A DNA stretch of 64,000 nt from Rotaria macrura (lineage: Eukaryota > Rotifera > Eurotatoria > Philodinida > Philodinidae), in NCBI GenBank assembly GCA_900239685.1, contig OENT01000009.1, positions 1,527 to 65,526 on the forward strand. Reading direction: 5' to 3'. Below, piece by piece: positions 60,690 to 64,000 of the stretch. Numbering within the stretch: the first letter of the stretch is position 1; every line of letters begins with the position of its first letter. The notes beneath the pieces are model-generated. The model made no database searches and was not told where the DNA came from. It saw only the letters and a program-made list of their open reading frames with translations. The position numbers and the translations under genes are program-made.

Positions 60690-61584
60690 GAAAATAGAAG
60701 TTGTGTTATAGATTTATGTTTTCAGAAGTGATGGTTGAAAGTATATATTTTGAAATGAGATACAACCTTCTAGGCTGTTCTATTTTTATTCTTCCACACG
60801 GAAAAGAGATAAAAACCTGTGTATAAAAGTGAAAAAGGGTGTGGGTGTGTTGATGGCTTCGGATGACTCTGTCTTTCATTAGTGAAAGTGAAAGTAATTG
60901 TGTAGGCGATGTGAGTGACTGAAGTGAAAAGATTGCTATCTTTCCCCACATCAATGCCCGAGCTCCCCGACACCCATTAGAGCAGCCATCCTATCGTAGA
61001 GATAAATAGGTAAAAGGTCATGCAATTCACTTGGAAGTTTTTAATCTAGTCTTATGAGTAGGTATAATATACAGTAAGAATATCTGTTCCCGATAAGAGA
61101 GATAAGAGAGAAAAGAAAATTCTTAACTTTGTCGTTAATTTTGAAAGCGTAATGATAATGGTGACGACATATGATATGAAAACTAAGTTGGGTGCTTTTC
61201 TCTTTGTTAGCTCGTTTCGACGAGCATTACATAGTTTATTTATTTCATGTGTTAAATCTTCGCTTTATGTCCTCAAATCAATAGATATATATATATGACG
61301 ATAACGAAAAGAAGAAGAGAAAGTAAATAAGACAGAGAAACACAAACACAATAACGAATACAACAAAGACATGAATGAGAGAGAAAGAAGATATCAATGG
61401 AAGATAGTTGATGAATCACCGCTAACACTCTTTTACATAATTGAGTGTCGTGCGCATCTGATAAGACGTGTCACCTAAGTGCAAATGGTGAGTAATGGGC
61501 ATCCGATTATCTTTTTTAAAATAATACTTTAAATGTGCTATTCGAAGATACTTTGTCTGAGAGAAAATTCAATTTCTAAATAAT
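60690..61584. other. Divergent intergenic region with a TGTGGG-like tract
   Basis: 895 bp between the 59631 gene (-) and the 61585 gene (+), so it should hold both promoters. GGGTGTGGGTGTGTTG sits at 60837-60852. TGTGTAGGCGATGT (60899-60912) is repeated inverted at 57467-57480. Confidence 0.6.
60837..60852 (+). repeat. Short interstitial TGTGGG-like tract
   Basis: Contains one exact TGTGGG (60840-60845) within a G/T-only string. Similar to the telomere repeat I recall for bdelloids. Confidence 0.45.
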
Positions 61585-62061
61585 ATGGCCTCTAGCTTGA
61601 ATTCATTATCGGATAACCTTGAGGTAAGTGTACGTAAACTTGTCGACCAAAATGCTTTGGTTACAGCCAGTGGTGGCCCTTTCTCAATGACAATCGAATC
61701 TGGCACGCAACCTGATCAGGCCTACAGAATATTAATGGCATGTGCAAATGTTACGGATAAGGAGACACTTGACGCTCACAGGGACCAGTTCGTTACTTTA
61801 TTTCAACAAATTCGTGCTGACAAAGAAGAAACTGTGAGGAATTTTGGCATTATTGATAACAAACTTTTTTGTATGATGGGTGAACTTTGTATCAACACAA
61901 AAAGGGGTGGTCCAATTGAAGTTAGCGGTTTTTTCCGAACATTAAAAGTGGACTTCTCTCATGAGATTCTATGGAAGAAATGGAAGAGCACAAAAATAAA
62001 TGAACTGTTTCTTCAATGTTATGAAGAACAGAAGCGGCTTAAATTTAAGCATGCAGAATAA
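61585..62061 (+). CDS. Unrecognised 158-aa protein
   Basis: One exon, start ATG after an A+T-rich leader with stops upstream. Even composition: MASSLNSLSDNLEVSV..., GGPFSMTIESGTQPDQAYRI, DQFVTLFQQIRADKEETV, LFCMMGELCINTKRGGPIEV, ILWKKWKSTKINELFLQCYE. It looks like a compact soluble alpha/beta or helical domain, without membrane segments. AATAAA overlaps the stop codon (62057-62062). The next gene begins 68 nt later on the same strand. No family recognised; cellular or viral origin cannot be told from this alone. Confidence 0.65.
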   Translation: MASSLNSLSDNLEVSVRKLVDQNALVTASGGPFSMTIESGTQPDQAYRILMACANVTDKETLDAHRDQFVTLFQQIRADKEETVRNFGIIDNKLFCMMGELCINTKRGGPIEVSGFFRTLKVDFSHEILWKKWKSTKINELFLQCYEEQKRLKFKHAE

Positions 62062-62129
62062 AATAATAGCAACGCTTTTTATGTATGCAGACATATAATT
62101 ATTTATTTTAGATCACTTGTGTTAGAGCC
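62062..62129 (+). promoter_or_regulatory. Intercistronic region with AG acceptor
   Basis: 68 nt. After the AATAAA at the previous stop, a T-rich ATTATTTATTTTAG ends at 62111, 18 nt before the next ATG. Same layout as the core operon-like gaps. Confidence 0.45.
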
Positions 62130-62780
62130 ATGTCAGCACTGCAACAAAACTGTATCAAGAGTCGTAGCGCACAGCGTTTTGAAACGTACGGCGAAGACTA
62201 TGAATGTCAATTAGAAGTCCTATTTGATATTAATGAGAAGACACTCCATCAAATAAGTCACGAATTTCTGCTTTTACTTGGTCATAAAAATCCTGGTGGT
62301 ATGAATTTTCAACTTGAAGATGAAAAACATCTTACTGAAAAGTTAGAGGGCTTCAAAGAACACCCGACGGAAAATGGGGGCACCCTGCTACCCATATCAA
62401 ACGACAACTATGTTGTATCAATCAATTACACGAAAGTCGAGGATGATGAAAACATGCCTAATGCTGATCTAGTCAAGATCTGTGGCTCTGTCAAGCATAG
62501 CACGATTACAGAAGACCGAAATTATCGTGGATTTAATAACAAGAAAAAAAATGAGAAACCGAGAAAAACTGTGGATAAGACGGGTGCGCAACTTTTTTCT
62601 ACATTAATTGATATAGTTCTGTATACTGTTTTAGTCGAGACACCCACGAAATCAAATAGTAGTTTCAACACCATAATGAAGTACTTCTTTACATCATCAG
62701 ACAACAATAATAAAAATTCAAACTCTTCTAATGCAAAAGTAAATCCTGGAATTACAACAGGAAATCCAGATTCTTCATGA
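62130..62780 (+). CDS. Unrecognised 216-aa protein with low-complexity tail
   Basis: One exon. Residues 1-130 look globular (RFETYGEDYECQLEVLFDIN; ISHEFLLLLGHKNPGGMNFQ; NYVVSINYTKVEDDE). A basic linker (NNKKKNEKPRKTVDK), a hydrophobic helix (FSTLIDIVLYTVLVE) and an Asn/Ser-rich tail (SSDNNNKNSNSSN) follow. A membrane-anchored product is possible. The ATG at 62130 follows an acceptor-like AG by 18 nt. Spacing suggests co-expression with the 61585 gene. Family unknown. Confidence 0.6.
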   Translation: MSALQQNCIKSRSAQRFETYGEDYECQLEVLFDINEKTLHQISHEFLLLLGHKNPGGMNFQLEDEKHLTEKLEGFKEHPTENGGTLLPISNDNYVVSINYTKVEDDENMPNADLVKICGSVKHSTITEDRNYRGFNNKKKNEKPRKTVDKTGAQLFSTLIDIVLYTVLVETPTKSNSSFNTIMKYFFTSSDNNNKNSNSSNAKVNPGITTGNPDSS

Positions 62781-63559
62781 ATACGCTCAATTGACACCGA
62801 AATGTTGTAGTATTACTAAATAAAAGAGTAAATACGATATATTAATTGGATACAGGTGTGGGTGTTGCTGTGCGTGTAGATTTGGGTGTGGGTGTGTCGG
62901 TGTTTGTGAGTGTAAGGGTGGGTAGGGCGATTGTTCGAGATTACTTTTTGTTAGAAATGAAGGAAAGGACGGGGGCGCACAAGAACTTGAATTGTTCTGT
63001 TTGACTATTCGCATGAAATGGCGCTGAATCATACATGAAATGAAAGAGAAAAATTCATTTAGTCTTCTTAATCGATACTGAATGAACCATGATGATATTT
63101 TCTAAATACTTTTGTTACACCAGTAATAATAAGCATATAACAAATAATTGGTAAGTAAAAAGAAAATGATTTCGAACATAAGTTGCTTCATAAAAGCTCA
63201 GCCAGCGGATTGCCCTTGAAAAATGCTATAAAGTGATCTAATACAGGGAACTTCAATAAGAAGACCACATGTATTCGACAAGAACAGAACGTTGGATACA
63301 CTACTGTGACGATTATAGATAGTAGAAGAGTTAATGCTGATGGTATTACATTTTATTTAGCTTCCACGTATCACAAATCGCATCGTTTACATCCACAACA
63401 TGCGCTTATATACGCAACCAAGAAAGAGAGACAAGGAAAAGATACAACAGAGGAAAAGAGTGACATAACACATAAGAAGATGAGAATAACAGGAAAGATA
63501 ATTATGGAAGATGATATATGTATTACTGTCAACAGAATAAGTAACCCAGGAGGATGATT
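62781..63559. other. Intergenic with GT-rich telomere-like tract
   Basis: Holds the GT-rich tract 62851-62930 (separate entry). An 83-codon open frame at 63306-63557 is basic and unrecognised and I do not call it. Confidence 0.5.
62851..62930 (+). repeat. Degenerate TGTGGG-like tract (about 75 bp)
   Basis: G/T-rich with two exact TGTGGG (62857-62862, 62887-62892) and variants GTGTCGGTG and AAGGGTGGGTAGGG. Strand-biased like a decayed telomere repeat, but could be a simple GT-rich repeat. Confidence 0.45.
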
Positions 63560-63880
63560 CCGACACTTGGATCCGATCGGATGCCTCTCTGATCCGATCA
63601 TGTTTCCATCGGANATCCGACGAAATCCCATCGGATTCCTGGTTGCGATCCGACATTCGGATCCCTAGTGTTGGGTTTTATCGAATCCTACTATCGGGAT
63701 CCGATTGGATTTCATCGTATGATTAGACAGGCCTCTACTATTGGGTTTAAATGCTAATTCGTACACAAATAAGAAAATAGATTTCTCCCGTCGGATCCGT
63801 TACTGTTTCCACAACCCGGATTCCCATAGGATTTCATCGGATCGTAGGATCCGATCGGATTCGTTATCGGATTCATTCAC
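63560..63880. repeat. Word cloud of TCGGATCCGA
   Basis: Dense variants of TCGGAT, ATCCGA and GGATCC on both strands. GGATCCGATCGGAT occurs exactly twice (63569-63582 and 63847-63860) and contains the palindrome ATCCGATCGGAT. One unknown base (N) lies at 63614, possibly from the repeat confusing assembly. The middle (about 63725-63785) is less dense. Confidence 0.7.
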
Positions 63881-64000
63881 CTGGGAACGTGTTGATCGTA
63901 TCCATGAACGAATGAAAGAGCAGAGATGATGAGACAAGGAAAAGCCAGAAAAGACAAAACGTGATGTAAGAACGCTCTCAACCTAGAACGTCACAATTAT
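63881..64000. other. Window end, no feature seen
   Basis: 120 bp of purine-rich sequence with no coding signal. Confidence 0.5.

Noticed and set aside
62787-63032. His/Pro-rich minus-strand frame.
   Set aside because: It is the antisense translation of the GT-rich tract at 62851-62930.
62851-64000. True chromosome end at the right edge.
   Set aside because: The GT-rich tract is short, decayed and internal; sequence continues for over 1 kb without repeat arrays.

Overview
The window is A+T-rich animal DNA with short introns (mostly 45-80 bp, GT..AG) and animal-type genes. The best single guess is a bdelloid rotifer. Three things point that way: the compact intron-rich core, several genes whose start codon lies just after a 3' splice-site-like AG (bdelloids use spliced-leader trans-splicing), and an intron-poor block at the right end with bacterial/fungal-type genes and short TGTGGG tracts (TGTGGG is, as I recall, the bdelloid telomere repeat). 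The species assignment is inference.

Core region, 1-49.4 kb. A partial aspartyl-tRNA synthetase (-) is followed by a 23-exon p190-type RhoGAP (+, 2405-16351). Next come CATIP and an SLC52 riboflavin transporter (both -, 161 nt apart, transporter upstream). After a 4.7 kb gene-free stretch there are two tandem vWA-domain paralogues (+), the second with a broken metal site, and ribosomal protein S9 (+). Then a tight head-to-tail run: ADCK2, HUS1, RPAP2, TBC1D7 (all +), separated by only 100, 121 and 49 nt. HUS1 is split by a 3.6 kb intron that holds a complete antisense leucine-rich-repeat receptor gene. A LIM-homeobox gene of the LHX3/4 class closes the core. I rebuilt the exon chains by hand. 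All complete models stay in frame with GT..AG junctions and give near-normal family lengths (RPS9 193 aa, TBC1D7 291 aa, HUS1 297 aa, SLC52 449 aa).

Accessory region, about 50-64 kb. The genes here look intronless and are visibly richer in G+C. A DUF1445 protein (+) and a DUF4392 protein (-) sit tail to tail. These are the two halves of D-glutamate cyclase, fused in vertebrate DGLUCY. They are followed by a possible two-exon gene remnant, an unrecognised 352-aa protein with hydrophobic segments (-), and two unrecognised small genes (+) only 68 nt apart. Short TGTGGG-like tracts recur only in this part.

Four stretches (22.1-22.4, 24.3-24.8, 51.0-51.4 and 63.6-63.9 kb) are dense, irregular clouds of one short word and its reverse complement, with a different word at each site. 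They match no standard element I know and are among the most unusual signals here, together with the candidate spliced-leader operons and the split D-glutamate cyclase pair.
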